This document shows positions 1 through 9,103 of a DNA stretch of 32,827 nucleotides, in pieces; position 1 is the stretch's first letter; every line of letters starts with the position of its first letter. Source of the DNA: JBIOUF01 sp044866695 (GTDB lineage Bacteria; Actinomycetota; Actinomycetes; Propionibacteriales; Nocardioidaceae); contig JBIOUF010000201.1 in NCBI GenBank assembly GCA_044866695.1, positions 1-32,827 of the forward strand, read 5' to 3'. The notes beneath the pieces were generated by a model that was not told where the DNA came from, did no database searches, and was given only the letters and a program-made list of their open reading frames with translations. Position numbers and translations under genes: made by a program.

Positions 1-2
1 CC

Positions 3-674
3 GTCCTGACCGCGCTGCGCGAGGCCGGCCGCCCGACGACCGCCGGCGACGTGGCGCGTCGGCTAGGAGTCCACCCGAACACCGTGCGCTTCCACCTCCA
101 GGCCCTGCTCGCCGAGGGCCGCCTGGAGCGGCTGGCACCCGTGGCCACGACCAGCGGCCGCCCCCCTGTCCGCTACCGCGCGGCGGGGGGGATGGACCCC
201 GGCGGCCCGCGCGGCTACCGGATGCTGGCGGCGATGCTGGCCACCGGCTACGACCGCCGGTACGCCGACCACGCCGACCCGGTCCGCCGCGCCACCGCCG
301 TCGGTGTGGCCTGGGGACGACGGCTGGCCGGTCCCGTCCAGGGCGCTCCGCCCAGCCACCGCGCCGCGGTCGAGGCGCTGGTCCGCCTCTTCCGCGGGCT
401 GGGCTTCGCACCCGACCAGCTCCGGCCCGGCGACCGCGCCCCGGCGTCGATGGGCCTGCGGCACTGCCCGTTCCTGGAGCTGGTCACCGGCGAGGACGCC
501 GTACCCGGCGGCCTGGTGTGCGCCGTGCACCTCGGCCTGGTCCGCGGCGCGCTGAGCGCGATGCGCGCGCCGGTGACCGCGCCGCGGCTGGAGCCGTTCG
601 CCGAGCCGGACCGCTGCGTCGTCCACCTCCTGCCACGACGGTCCCGGCCGCCGCGCGCCGCCCTGTCCGCATAG
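3..674 (+). CDS. SufR/COG2345-like winged-helix transcriptional regulator (5' partial)
   Basis: The reading frame is open from the first bases of the window, so the true start lies upstream. The visible N-terminus is a winged helix-turn-helix: recognition helix around VHPNTVRFHLQAL, followed by a wing with EGRLERLAP. The C-terminal half carries Cys (465-467), Cys (519-521) with a His three residues later (528-530), and Cys (615-617), in a layout like the cysteine-rich sensor half of SufR/COG2345 regulators. In SufR such cysteines hold a [4Fe-4S] cluster; that this protein does the same is inference. It lies 26 bases before the cupin gene and the nar operon, so it is a good candidate for their oxygen-, NO- or redox-responsive regulator. 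Family assignment is fairly sure, the signal sensed is not. Confidence 0.8.
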   Translation, partial: VLTALREAGRPTTAGDVARRLGVHPNTVRFHLQALLAEGRLERLAPVATTSGRPPVRYRAAGGMDPGGPRGYRMLAAMLATGYDRRYADHADPVRRATAVGVAWGRRLAGPVQGAPPSHRAAVEALVRLFRGLGFAPDQLRPGDRAPASMGLRHCPFLELVTGEDAVPGGLVCAVHLGLVRGALSAMRAPVTAPRLEPFAEPDRCVVHLLPRRSRPPRAALSA

Positions 675-700
675 CCTGGAACGACCGAAAAGGAGCTCGC

Positions 701-1051
701 ATGCACTCGGAGTCGCTGGCCAGCCTCGGTGACGAGCTACTCACGGCGGCAACCGCAGAGGACGCGCACGGCCGCAGCGCCCGCACCGTGTTCGGCGGGC
801 AGGAGCACGACCTCCGCCAGACGCTCATCGCGCTGAAGGCCGGCTCGGCGCTGGGCGAGCACGAGAGCCCCGCCGAGGCCACCCTGCACGTGCTGGCCGG
901 CCGGGTCCGGCTCAGCACGACCGGCGACGGGGCGTGGGACGGCGGTCCCGGCGACCTGCTGGTCATCCCCCCGCACCGGCACGACCTGACCGCTGCGGAG
1001 GACGCGGTGGTCCTGCTGACCGTCGCGACCCGGGCCGGAGACCGGCCGTGA
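701..1051 (+). CDS. small cupin-domain protein, first gene of the nar operon
   Basis: This 116-residue protein is almost entirely one cupin beta-barrel. The first cupin motif is seen as GSALGEHES..E.TLHVLAGRV, with one His replaced compared with the classical HxH, and the second as GDLLVIPPHRHDL. The remaining His and Glu residues could still bind a metal. The ATG at 701 is chosen because AAAAGGAG lies just upstream (687-694). Its stop overlaps the GTG of narK by four bases (GTGA, 1048-1051), so it is probably translationally coupled to the transporter. No enzymatic role can be read from the sequence. A small-molecule sensor or a protective role during nitrate or nitrite respiration is possible but speculative. 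Confidence 0.82.
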   Translation: MHSESLASLGDELLTAATAEDAHGRSARTVFGGQEHDLRQTLIALKAGSALGEHESPAEATLHVLAGRVRLSTTGDGAWDGGPGDLLVIPPHRHDLTAAEDAVVLLTVATRAGDRP

Positions 1052-2289
1052 GCGCCCCCGGCACCGAGGCCGCCCGCGGGACCCCCGAGGTGACGGAGGG
1101 CACCCGGTGGCTCATGCTCGCGCTGGCCACGGTCGGGTTCGCGGTGAACTTCTGGGCGTGGGCCCTGCTCAGCCCGCTGGGGCCGCTCTTCCAGGAGCAG
1201 GGCACGCTCGGTGAGCTGTCGGACTCCGACGTGTCTCTGATGGTCGCCGTCCCGGTCATCGTGGGGTCCCTCGGCCGCATCGTCGTCGGCGGGCTCGCCG
1301 ACCGGTTCGGCGGCCGGATCATGTTCCCGCTCGTCTCCGGCGTCACCATCGTGCCGATCCTGTTCCTCGGGTTCGTCGCGGACACGTTCGCCGCCTTCCT
1401 GGTCGGCGGGTTCTTCCTCGGCATCGCGGGCACCGCCTTCGCCGTCGGCGTACCGTTCGTCAACGCCTGGTTCCCGCCGGCGCGGCGCGGCCTGGCCATC
1501 GGCATCTTCGGCGCCGGCATGGGCGGCACCGCGATCAGCGCGCTCACGACGGTGAAGCTCTACACCAACGTCGGCGACAAGGCGCCGTTCCTGATCACCG
1601 CCGCGGTGCTCGCGGTGTACGCCGTGGTGTCCTGGCTGGTGCTCCGCGACGCTCCCGGGCGGACCCCGCCGACCACCTCGCTGGCCAGCCGGATCAACGC
1701 CAACGCCCGGCTGCCGATCACCTGGCAGGCCTGCATCCTCTACGCGGTCTCGTTCGGCGGCTACGTCGCGTTCTCGGTGTACCTCCCGGCCTACCTCAAG
1801 ACCGAGTACACCCTCACCCCGGCCGACGCCGCCAACCGGATGGCCGGGTTCGTCGTGGTGGCGGTCGTCATGCGGCCGGTCGGGGGCTGGCTGTCCGACC
1901 GGCTCGGGCCCGTCCCGGTGCTGGCGGCGACCTACGTGGTGGTCGTGGTCGGCGCCGCCGTGGCCGCGCCCGCGCCGCTGCTGGAGTGGACCGGCACCGT
2001 GGCCTTCCTGTCCATGGCGGCCGCCCTCGGCGCCGGCAGCGGCGCGACCTTCGCGCTCGTCGCGCTCGTGACCGACCCACCCCGGGTCGGCGGGGTCACC
2101 GGCCTGGTCGGCGCGGCGGGCGGTCTGGGCGGCTTCTTCCCGCCGCTGCTGATGGGCTACATCTACGGCGAGACCGACTCGTACGCCCTCGGGCTGGGCC
2201 TGCTCTCCATCACCGCGGCGCTCACCTTGGTGCTCACCTTGACCATCGTCCGCCGAAGCGTCGTACGCGCCAAGGAGGCGGGCACGTGA
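1048..2289 (+). CDS. narK: nitrate/nitrite transporter, MFS NNP family (NarK)
   Basis: A 413-residue integral membrane protein of the major facilitator superfamily with about twelve hydrophobic segments. The loop after TM2 carries the MFS motif GGLADRFGGR. In the second half the glycine-rich stretch GVTGLVGAAGGLGGFFPPLL matches the nitrate-signature region of nitrate/nitrite porters. It should bring nitrate to the cytoplasmic face of NarG and/or export nitrite. The GTG at 1048 is chosen because it overlaps the cupin stop (GTGA) and leaves a short hydrophilic N-terminus before TM1 (WLMLALATVGFAVNFWAW). It ends in a GTGA overlap with narG, which fits a single nar transcript. Import, export or exchange cannot be told from the sequence. 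Confidence 0.93.
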   Translation: MSAPGTEAARGTPEVTEGTRWLMLALATVGFAVNFWAWALLSPLGPLFQEQGTLGELSDSDVSLMVAVPVIVGSLGRIVVGGLADRFGGRIMFPLVSGVTIVPILFLGFVADTFAAFLVGGFFLGIAGTAFAVGVPFVNAWFPPARRGLAIGIFGAGMGGTAISALTTVKLYTNVGDKAPFLITAAVLAVYAVVSWLVLRDAPGRTPPTTSLASRINANARLPITWQACILYAVSFGGYVAFSVYLPAYLKTEYTLTPADAANRMAGFVVVAVVMRPVGGWLSDRLGPVPVLAATYVVVVVGAAVAAPAPLLEWTGTVAFLSMAAALGAGSGATFALVALVTDPPRVGGVTGLVGAAGGLGGFFPPLLMGYIYGETDSYALGLGLLSITAALTLVLTLTIVRRSVVRAKEAGT

Positions 2290-5200
2290 CCACCAGCCAG
2301 TCCCAGCCGCGGATGGACGGCACGCTCACCGACGCCCTGGTCCGCAGCCGCCGGTTCTTCAGCAAGGCCGAGGTGTCCGACGACCTGCGCACGATGTTCC
2401 GCCAGGGTGGCCGCGACGCCGACGCCTTCTACCGCGACCGGTGGAGCCACGACAAGGTGGTCCGCTCCACGCACGGGGTGAACTGCACCGGCTCCTGCTC
2501 GTGGAAGGTCTACGTCAAGGACGGGATCATCACCTGGGAGACCCAGCAGACCGACTATCCCTCCACCGGCCCCGACCGTCCCGAGTACGAGCCGCGCGGC
2601 TGCCCGCGCGGCGCCGCGTTCTCCTGGTACACCTACTCCCCCACGCGGGTCCGCTACCCCTACGTCCGCGGCGTGCTGCTGTCGATGTACCGCGAGGCGA
2701 AGGCGCAGCACGGCGGCGACCCGGTCGCGGCCTGGGCGGCCGTCGTGGAGGACCCGGAGCGCGCCCGGCGCTACAAGTCCGCCCGCGGCAAGGGCGGCCT
2801 GGTGCGGGCCACCTGGGACGAGGCGACCGAGCTGGTCGCGGCGGCGTACGTCCACACCATCCGGCGGTGGGGCCCGGACCGGGTGGCCGGCTTCTCGCCG
2901 ATCCCGGCGATGTCGATGGTCTCCCACGCCTCCGGTGCCCGGTTCACCTCGCTCGTCGGCGGCACCATGCTGTCGTTCTACGACTGGTACGCCGACCTGC
3001 CCGTGGCCTCGCCGCAGGTGTTCGGCGACCAGACCGACGTCCCGGAGTCGGGCGACTGGTGGGACGCGGGCTACCTGGTCATGTGGGGCTCGAACCTGCC
3101 GGTCACCCGGACCCCCGACGCGCACTGGATGGCCGAGGCGCGCTACCGCGGCCAGAAGGTCGTGGCGGTCTCCCCCGACTACGCCGACAACGTGAAGTTC
3201 GCCGACGAGTGGCTCGCGGTCAACCCGGGCACCGACGGCGCCCTGGCACTGGCCATGGGCCACGTCGTGCTGAGGGAGTTCTTCGTCGACCGCGCGGTGC
3301 CCGCCTTCGTCGACTACGTCAAGCGGTTCACCGACCTGCCGTACCTGGTGACCCTGGACAAGGACGAGGACGGCGCGTGGACCCCCGGCAAGTTCCTCAC
3401 CGCCGCCGACCTGCCCACGCACGTGCACGAGGAGAACGCCGCCTTCAAGACCGTGCTGTTCGACGGCCGGTCCGACGAGCCGGTGGTGCCGAACGGGTCC
3501 CTGGGCCACCGGTTCGGGGAGTCCGGCGCCGGCCGCTGGAACCTCGACCTGCAAGGCGTCGACCCCAAGCTGTCCCTGCTGGACACCACCGGCGCGGTCG
3601 TCGAGGTGCGCCTGCCCCGGTTCGAGGCGGTGGACGGGTCGGCCGGCTGGGAGCTGCGCGGCGTGCCGGTGCGGCAGGTCGGCGGGCAGGTGGTGACCAC
3701 GGTCTTCGACCTGCTGCTGGCCCAGTACGGCGTCGGGCGGCCCGGTCTGCCCGGTCGGTGGCCGTCGTCGTACGACGACGCGACCGGCGCCTACACGCCG
3801 GCCTGGCAGGAGGCGGTCACCGGCGTGCCGGCCCAGGCCGCCGCCCGCATCGCGCGGGAGTTCGCCCAGAACGCCGAGGACACCGGCGGCCGGTCGATGA
3901 TCATCATGGGCGCGGGCACCAACCACTGGTTCCACTCCGACACGATCTACCGCGCCTTCCTGGCGCTCACGACGCTGACCGGCTGCCAGGGCGTCAACGG
4001 CGGCGGCTGGGCGCACTACGTGGGCCAGGAGAAGTGCCGGCCGATCACCGGCTGGGCCCAGCTGGCCTTCGGCCTGGACTGGTCCCGCCCGCCGCGGCAG
4101 ATGATCCAGACCGCCTACTGGTACCTGCACTCCGACCAGTTCCGCTACGACGGGTTCGGCGCCGACACCCTCGCCGCCCACGCCCCGGGCGACGGCGGCC
4201 GGTGGTCGGGGCTGGCGACGGCGGACCTGATCGCGAAGAGCGCGCGGATGGGCTGGATGCCCTCCTACCCGACCTTCGACCGCAACCCGCACGACCTCGC
4301 CGAGGAGGCCGAGGCGGCGGGGCGCTCCCCTGCGGAGCACGTGGTGGCCGAGCTGACCGAGGGGCGGCTGCGGTTCGCCGCCGAGGACCCCGACGCCCCG
4401 GAGAACTGGCCGCGCGTCCTCGCGGTCTGGCGGGCCAACCTGCTGGGGTCCTCCGCGAAGGGCAACGAGTACTTCCTGCGGCACCTGCTCGGCACCGACT
4501 CCTCGCTGCGCGCCGAGGAGGGGGTCCGGCCGCGCGAGGTGAGCTGGCACGAGCAGGCCCCGCAGGGCAAGCTCGACCTGCTGCTCTCCCTGGACTTCCG
4601 GCAGACCAGCACGACGGTGTTCAGCGACGTGGTGCTGCCCGCGGCGACCTGGTATGAGAAGCACGACCTCAACACCACCGACATGCACCCCTACGTACAC
4701 TCGTTCAACCCCGCGATCGCCCCGCCCTGGCAGACCCGCACCGACTGGGACGCCTGGCTCGCGGTCGCGGCGAAGTTCAGCGAGCTGGCGGTGGGGAACC
4801 TCGACACCCGCACCGACGTGGTCGCGGTGCCGCTGCTCCACGACACCCCTGACGCGATGGCCAACCCGCACGGCGTGGTGCGGGACTGGAAGCTGGGAGA
4901 GTGCCCGCTCGTCCCCGGTGTCACCATGCCGAAGATCGTGCCGGTCACCCGCGACTACACCGCCGTCGGCGCGAAGATGGCCGCGCTCGGGCCGCTGATG
5001 GACACCCTGGGCGCGACCACCAAGGGCATCACCTACGAGGTCGGCGCTTCGGTGGGCTACCTGCGGGCCAAGAACGGCGCGATCCGGGGCGGCCCCGCCG
5101 ACGGCCGGCCGTCGCTGGTGCGCGACGTGCACGCCTGCGAGGCGATCCTGGCGCTGTCCGGCACCACCAACGGCCACCTCGCCACGCAGGGGTTCAAGAC

Positions 5201-5984
5201 GCTGGAGAAGCGCACGGGCACGCGCCTGCACGACCTCGCCGCCGAGCACGAGGGCAAGCAGATCACCTTCGCCGACACCCAGGCGGCGCCGACGCCGGTC
5301 ATCACCTCCCCGGAGTGGTCGGGCTCGGAGTCGGGAGGGCGGAGGTACTCGCCGTTCACCATCAACGTCGAGCGCCTCAAGCCCTGGCACACCCTCACCG
5401 GCCGCCAGCACTTCTACCTCGACCACGACTGGATGACCGAGCTCGGCGAGGGCCTGCCGGTGTACCGGCCCCCGCTCAGCATGGCGGCGCTGTTCGGCGA
5501 GCCGGCGGTCGGCGACGTCGGGCCGATGGGGGTCACCGTCCGGTACCTGACCCCGCACAACAAGTGGTCGATCCACTCCGAGTACCAGGACAACCTGTTC
5601 ATGCTGTCGCTGTCCCGTGGCGGGCAGTCGGTGTGGATCAGCGACAAGGACGCCGCCAAGGTGGGGATCTCCGACAACGACTGGGTCGAGATGGTCAACC
5701 GCAACGGCGTGGTGGCCGCCCGGGCCATCGTGTCCCACCGGATGCCGGAAGGGACGGTCTACATGCACCACGCACAGGACCGGCTGATCGACGTCCCCCT
5801 CACCGAGACCGACGGCAGGAGGGGCGGCATCCACAACTCGCTGACCCGGCTGCTGGTCAAGCCCAGCCACCTGATCGGCGGGTACGCGCAGCTGGCCTTC
5901 GCGTTCAACTACCTCGGTCCGACGGGGAACCAGCGCGACGAGGTGACGGTGATCCGCCGGCGCAGCCAGGAGGTGACCTACTGA
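2286..5984 (+). CDS. narG: respiratory nitrate reductase, molybdopterin catalytic alpha subunit
   Basis: The 1232-residue protein has the usual NarG length. It reduces nitrate to nitrite at a Mo-bis(MGD) centre on the cytoplasmic side of the membrane complex. The N-terminal FS0 cluster motif is clear: His63, Cys67, Cys71 and Cys106 (HxxxCxxxCx34C). The conserved SFYDWYADLP block around residues 231-239 is where the Asp ligand to molybdenum lies in E. coli NarG. Downstream blocks such as WGSNLPVTRTPDAHW and a C-terminal molybdopterin-dinucleotide binding domain (HNKWSIHSEYQDNLF onwards) are also present. There is no Tat signal, as expected for a cytoplasm-facing NarG. The GTG start overlaps the narK stop by four bases. 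Confidence 0.97.
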   Translation: MTTSQSQPRMDGTLTDALVRSRRFFSKAEVSDDLRTMFRQGGRDADAFYRDRWSHDKVVRSTHGVNCTGSCSWKVYVKDGIITWETQQTDYPSTGPDRPEYEPRGCPRGAAFSWYTYSPTRVRYPYVRGVLLSMYREAKAQHGGDPVAAWAAVVEDPERARRYKSARGKGGLVRATWDEATELVAAAYVHTIRRWGPDRVAGFSPIPAMSMVSHASGARFTSLVGGTMLSFYDWYADLPVASPQVFGDQTDVPESGDWWDAGYLVMWGSNLPVTRTPDAHWMAEARYRGQKVVAVSPDYADNVKFADEWLAVNPGTDGALALAMGHVVLREFFVDRAVPAFVDYVKRFTDLPYLVTLDKDEDGAWTPGKFLTAADLPTHVHEENAAFKTVLFDGRSDEPVVPNGSLGHRFGESGAGRWNLDLQGVDPKLSLLDTTGAVVEVRLPRFEAVDGSAGWELRGVPVRQVGGQVVTTVFDLLLAQYGVGRPGLPGRWPSSYDDATGAYTPAWQEAVTGVPAQAAARIAREFAQNAEDTGGRSMIIMGAGTNHWFHSDTIYRAFLALTTLTGCQGVNGGGWAHYVGQEKCRPITGWAQLAFGLDWSRPPRQMIQTAYWYLHSDQFRYDGFGADTLAAHAPGDGGRWSGLATADLIAKSARMGWMPSYPTFDRNPHDLAEEAEAAGRSPAEHVVAELTEGRLRFAAEDPDAPENWPRVLAVWRANLLGSSAKGNEYFLRHLLGTDSSLRAEEGVRPREVSWHEQAPQGKLDLLLSLDFRQTSTTVFSDVVLPAATWYEKHDLNTTDMHPYVHSFNPAIAPPWQTRTDWDAWLAVAAKFSELAVGNLDTRTDVVAVPLLHDTPDAMANPHGVVRDWKLGECPLVPGVTMPKIVPVTRDYTAVGAKMAALGPLMDTLGATTKGITYEVGASVGYLRAKNGAIRGGPADGRPSLVRDVHACEAILALSGTTNGHLATQGFKTLEKRTGTRLHDLAAEHEGKQITFADTQAAPTPVITSPEWSGSESGGRRYSPFTINVERLKPWHTLTGRQHFYLDHDWMTELGEGLPVYRPPLSMAALFGEPAVGDVGPMGVTVRYLTPHNKWSIHSEYQDNLFMLSLSRGGQSVWISDKDAAKVGISDNDWVEMVNRNGVVAARAIVSHRMPEGTVYMHHAQDRLIDVPLTETDGRRGGIHNSLTRLLVKPSHLIGGYAQLAFAFNYLGPTGNQRDEVTVIRRRSQEVTY
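5968..5976 (+). promoter_or_regulatory. strong Shine-Dalgarno for narH inside narG
   Basis: AGGAGGTGA, a nearly perfect anti-16S match, lies in the last codons of narG seven bases before the narH ATG. It supports the ATG at 5984 and efficient translation of the beta subunit. Confidence 0.8.
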
Positions 5985-7678
5985 TGCGCGTCATGGCACA
6001 GATGGCCATGGTGATGAACCTGGACAAGTGCATCGGCTGCCACACCTGCTCGGTGACCTGCAAGCAGGCCTGGACCAACCGCGCCGGCACCGAGTACGTG
6101 TGGTTCAACAACGTCGAGACCAGGCCCGGCCAGGGGTACCCGCGCACGTACGAGGACCAGGACACCTGGCACGGCGGCTGGACGCTGAACCGCCGCGGCC
6201 GCCTCACGCTTCGCGCCGGCGGGCGGCTGCGGAAGCTGCTGACCATCTTCAGCAACCCGAAGATGCCGTCGATCCAGGACTACTACGAGCCCTGGACCTA
6301 CGACTACGCCACGCTCACCGACGCGCCGGCCCAGGAGCACACGCCAGTCGCCCGGCCGAAGTCGCTGCTGACCGGCAAGGACACCCAGGTCACCTGGTCG
6401 GCCAACTGGGACGACGACCTCGGCGGGTCCGCGGCGACGGCCAAGAAGGACCCGGTGCTGAAGAAGGTGTCCGACAAGGTCCGGTTCGAGTTCGAGCAGA
6501 CCTTCATGTTCTACCTGCCCCGCATCTGCGAGCACTGCCTGAACCCGTCCTGCGCGGCTTCTTGTCCCAGTGGCGCGATCTACAAGCGCAGCGAGGACGG
6601 CATCGTGCTCGTGGACCAGGACCGGTGCCGCGGCTGGCGCATGTGTGTCTCTGGTTGCCCGTACAAGAAGATCTACTTCAACCACCGGACCGGCAAGGCG
6701 GAGAAGTGCACGTTCTGCTTCCCGCGCGTCGAGGTCGGGCTGCCGACCGTCTGCTCGGAGACGTGCGTCGGCCGGCTGCGCTACATCGGGCTCGTGCTCT
6801 ACGACGTCGACCGCGTCTCCGAGGCGGCCGCGACGCGGAACGAGCACGACCTCTACGAGGCCCAGCGGTCGGTCTTCCTGGACCCGTCGGACCCGGAGGT
6901 CGCGCGCGCCGCCGAACGCGACGGGATCCCGCACGACTGGGTCGTGGCGGCGCAGCGCTCCCCGGTCTACGCGCTCATCTCCCGCTACCAGGTCGCGCTG
7001 CCGCTGCACCCGGAGTACCGCACCATGCCGATGGTCTGGTACATCCCGCCGCTCTCCCCCGTCGTCGACGTCGTACGCGACACCGGCGAGGACGCGGAGG
7101 ACCCCCGCAACCTCTTCGCGGCGATCGAGGCGCTGCGCATCCCGGTGGAGTACCTGGCCGAGCTGTTCACCGCCGGCGACCCGGCTCCGGTCGACCGGGT
7201 GCTCCGCACCCTAGCGGCGATGCGCGCGTACATGCGCGACGTCAACCTGGGCCGGGAGCCGAACGCCGACATCCCGGCGCGGGTGGGCATGAGCGAGGAG
7301 ACGATGTACGACATGTACCGCCTGCTCGCGCTGGCCAAGTACGACGAGCGGTACGTCATCCCGCCCGCGCACGCCGAGCAGGCGCATCACCTGGAGGAGC
7401 TGGCCACCGAGTGCGCCCTGGACTACTCCGACGGGCCGGGCATGTACGAGTCCGGGCCGTTCGGCGAGGGGTCGGGGTCCCAGGCGCGGCCGGTCGCCGT
7501 GGAGAGCTACCTGGCGCTGAAGCATCGGCAGACCGCCGACACCGTCGCGTCTCCGGCCGGGAAGGAGACCCGGGTGAACCTGCTCAACTGGGACGGCAAG
7601 GGCGAGCCCGAGGGGCTGTTCCCGCCGCGGTCCGACGGGCCCGCCCGGCCGCGCGACCAGCACGAGGACGACCGGTGA
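5984..7678 (+). CDS. narH: respiratory nitrate reductase, iron-sulfur beta subunit
   Basis: A 564-residue ferredoxin-like subunit that passes electrons from NarI haems to NarG. All four cluster motifs are visible: C16-C19-C22-C26 (CIGCHTCSVTC), C182-C185-C190-C194, then C215-xx-W218-xx-C221-xxx-C225, and the following CTFC with later cysteines. Trp218 replaces a Cys, which is the hallmark that gives NarH its [3Fe-4S] cluster. The spacing matches E. coli NarH with a shift of two residues. The C-terminal tail is longer than in E. coli NarH (512 residues), and an extended tail rich in acidic and Pro residues ends the protein. The start is one base into the narG stop (TGATG). Confidence 0.97.
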   Translation: MRVMAQMAMVMNLDKCIGCHTCSVTCKQAWTNRAGTEYVWFNNVETRPGQGYPRTYEDQDTWHGGWTLNRRGRLTLRAGGRLRKLLTIFSNPKMPSIQDYYEPWTYDYATLTDAPAQEHTPVARPKSLLTGKDTQVTWSANWDDDLGGSAATAKKDPVLKKVSDKVRFEFEQTFMFYLPRICEHCLNPSCAASCPSGAIYKRSEDGIVLVDQDRCRGWRMCVSGCPYKKIYFNHRTGKAEKCTFCFPRVEVGLPTVCSETCVGRLRYIGLVLYDVDRVSEAAATRNEHDLYEAQRSVFLDPSDPEVARAAERDGIPHDWVVAAQRSPVYALISRYQVALPLHPEYRTMPMVWYIPPLSPVVDVVRDTGEDAEDPRNLFAAIEALRIPVEYLAELFTAGDPAPVDRVLRTLAAMRAYMRDVNLGREPNADIPARVGMSEETMYDMYRLLALAKYDERYVIPPAHAEQAHHLEELATECALDYSDGPGMYESGPFGEGSGSQARPVAVESYLALKHRQTADTVASPAGKETRVNLLNWDGKGEPEGLFPPRSDGPARPRDQHEDDR

Positions 7679-8382
7679 CCCGGCGAGGCTCGTCCCGGCT
7701 GGCCGCGGACGAGCTCACCTGTGCGTGGCAGGCCGCCTCGCTCCTGCTGGACTACCCCGACGAGGGCCTCGGCGAGCGGCTCGGGCTCGTCGCGGCCGCC
7801 GCGCGGTCGCTCCCGGCGCACGTCGGGGGGCCGCTGGCGGACGCGGCGGGACGGCTGGCCGCGGTCCCGCTCGACCGGCTGCAGGCGGCGTACGTGGAGA
7901 CCTTCGACCAGCGCCGCCGCTGCTCGCTGTTCCTGACCTACTTCGCCCACGGGGACACCCGCAAGCGCGGCATGGCGCTGCTGCGGTTCCAGCAGACCTA
8001 CCTGGCCGCCGGGCTGCGGCTCGACCCGGCCGAGCTGCCCGACCACCTGTGCGTGGTGCTGGAGTTCGGCGCCACCGTCGACCAGGCGTCGGGCCGGCAG
8101 CTGCTGCTGGACCACCGCGCGGGCCTGGAGCTGCTCCGCATGGCGCTGCGCTCCGACGACGCGCCGTGGGCGCCGGTCGTGGAGGCGGTGTGCGCGACGC
8201 TGCCGCCGCTGCGGGGCGACGAGCGCGACGCGGTGCGCCGGCTCGCCGAGGCCGGCCCGCCGGAGGAGGAGGTCGGCCTGTCGCCGTACGGCGGGACCGG
8301 CTACGACCCCGCGCTGGCCGCGCGGAGCGCCCGCCCGGTGGTGGACCTGCCGGACCCGACGCTGCTGGGAGCCGCCCGATGA
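7675..8382 (+). CDS. narJ: nitrate reductase assembly chaperone (delta subunit)
   Basis: A 235-residue all-helical protein of the NarJ/TorD chaperone type. It helps insert the molybdenum cofactor into NarG and holds the NarGH complex until it docks on NarI; it is not part of the mature enzyme. Supporting features are the helical N-terminus with AASLLLDYPDEG, the conserved central stretch YVETFDQRRRCSLFLTYFAHGDTRKRG, and DHLCVVLEFGA further on, together with its place between narH and narI. The GTG start overlaps the narH stop (GTGA), and its own stop overlaps the narI ATG (ATGA). The acidic Pro-rich C-terminus is typical of actinobacterial NarJ. Confidence 0.95.
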   Translation: MTRRGSSRLAADELTCAWQAASLLLDYPDEGLGERLGLVAAAARSLPAHVGGPLADAAGRLAAVPLDRLQAAYVETFDQRRRCSLFLTYFAHGDTRKRGMALLRFQQTYLAAGLRLDPAELPDHLCVVLEFGATVDQASGRQLLLDHRAGLELLRMALRSDDAPWAPVVEAVCATLPPLRGDERDAVRRLAEAGPPEEEVGLSPYGGTGYDPALAARSARPVVDLPDPTLLGAAR

Positions 8383-9095
8383 GCACGCTGCTGTGGGTCG
8401 TGGTGCCCTACATCTGCCTCACCATCTTCGTGCTGGGCCACTTCTGGCGGTACCACTACGACAAGTTCGGCTGGACGACCCGGTCGTCCCAGCTGTACGA
8501 GGCCAGGCTGCTGCGCCTGGGCAGCCCGCTGTTCCACTTCGGCATCCTCATCGTGCTGCTCGGCCACGTGATGGGCCTCGGCGTGCCGAAGTCGTGGACC
8601 GAGGCCGTGGGCATCAGCGAGGACGCCTACCACGCCATGGCCGTCGGCACGGGGGCCGTCGCAGGCATCTGCACTGTTGTCGGGATGACAATACTGATCT
8701 ACCGCCGCCGGGTGACCGGGCCGGTCTTCTCCGCGACCACCAAGATGGACAAGGCGATGTACCTGGTGCTCGCCACCGTCATCCTGCTCGGGCTGGCCAA
8801 CACGGTGATCGCCAACATGTTCGGCCACTACGACTATCGCGAGGGCGTGTCGGTGTGGTTCCGCGGGCTGTTCCGGTTCGACACCCATCCCGAGCTGATG
8901 GCCGAGGCGCCGATCGGGTTCCAGCTGCACGGCCTGGCTGCCCTGCTGCTGTTCGCGCTGTGGCCGTTCACCCGGCTGGTGCACGTGTTCAGCGCCCCGC
9001 TGGGCTACCTGACCCGGCCCTACATCGTCTACCGCAGCCGCGACCAGCGGGTCGGCCAGCACGCCCCACGCCGAGGCTGGGAGCGGGTCGGCTGA
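8379..9095 (+). CDS. narI: respiratory nitrate reductase, di-haem b membrane gamma subunit
   Basis: A 238-residue membrane protein with five hydrophobic segments that oxidises menaquinol and carries two b haems. The four haem ligand histidines are His53, His63, His184 and His202. Their spacing is exactly that of E. coli NarI (56/66/187/205) shifted by three. The short hydrophilic tail (about residues 215-238) faces the cytoplasm and should contact NarH. It is the last gene of the coupled operon; the next gene in the same direction is more than 400 bases away, after a minisatellite. No classical terminator hairpin with a T-run was seen directly behind the stop. Confidence 0.97.
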   Translation: MSTLLWVVVPYICLTIFVLGHFWRYHYDKFGWTTRSSQLYEARLLRLGSPLFHFGILIVLLGHVMGLGVPKSWTEAVGISEDAYHAMAVGTGAVAGICTVVGMTILIYRRRVTGPVFSATTKMDKAMYLVLATVILLGLANTVIANMFGHYDYREGVSVWFRGLFRFDTHPELMAEAPIGFQLHGLAALLLFALWPFTRLVHVFSAPLGYLTRPYIVYRSRDQRVGQHAPRRGWERVG

Positions 9096-9103
9096 CCCCG
9101 CCG

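Noticed and set aside
2163..5870. Very long open frame on the minus strand opposite narG (over 1200 codons).
   Set aside because: It is a by-product of high GC content; its translation is His/Val/Arg/Gly-rich low-complexity and narG on the other strand has all conserved motifs.
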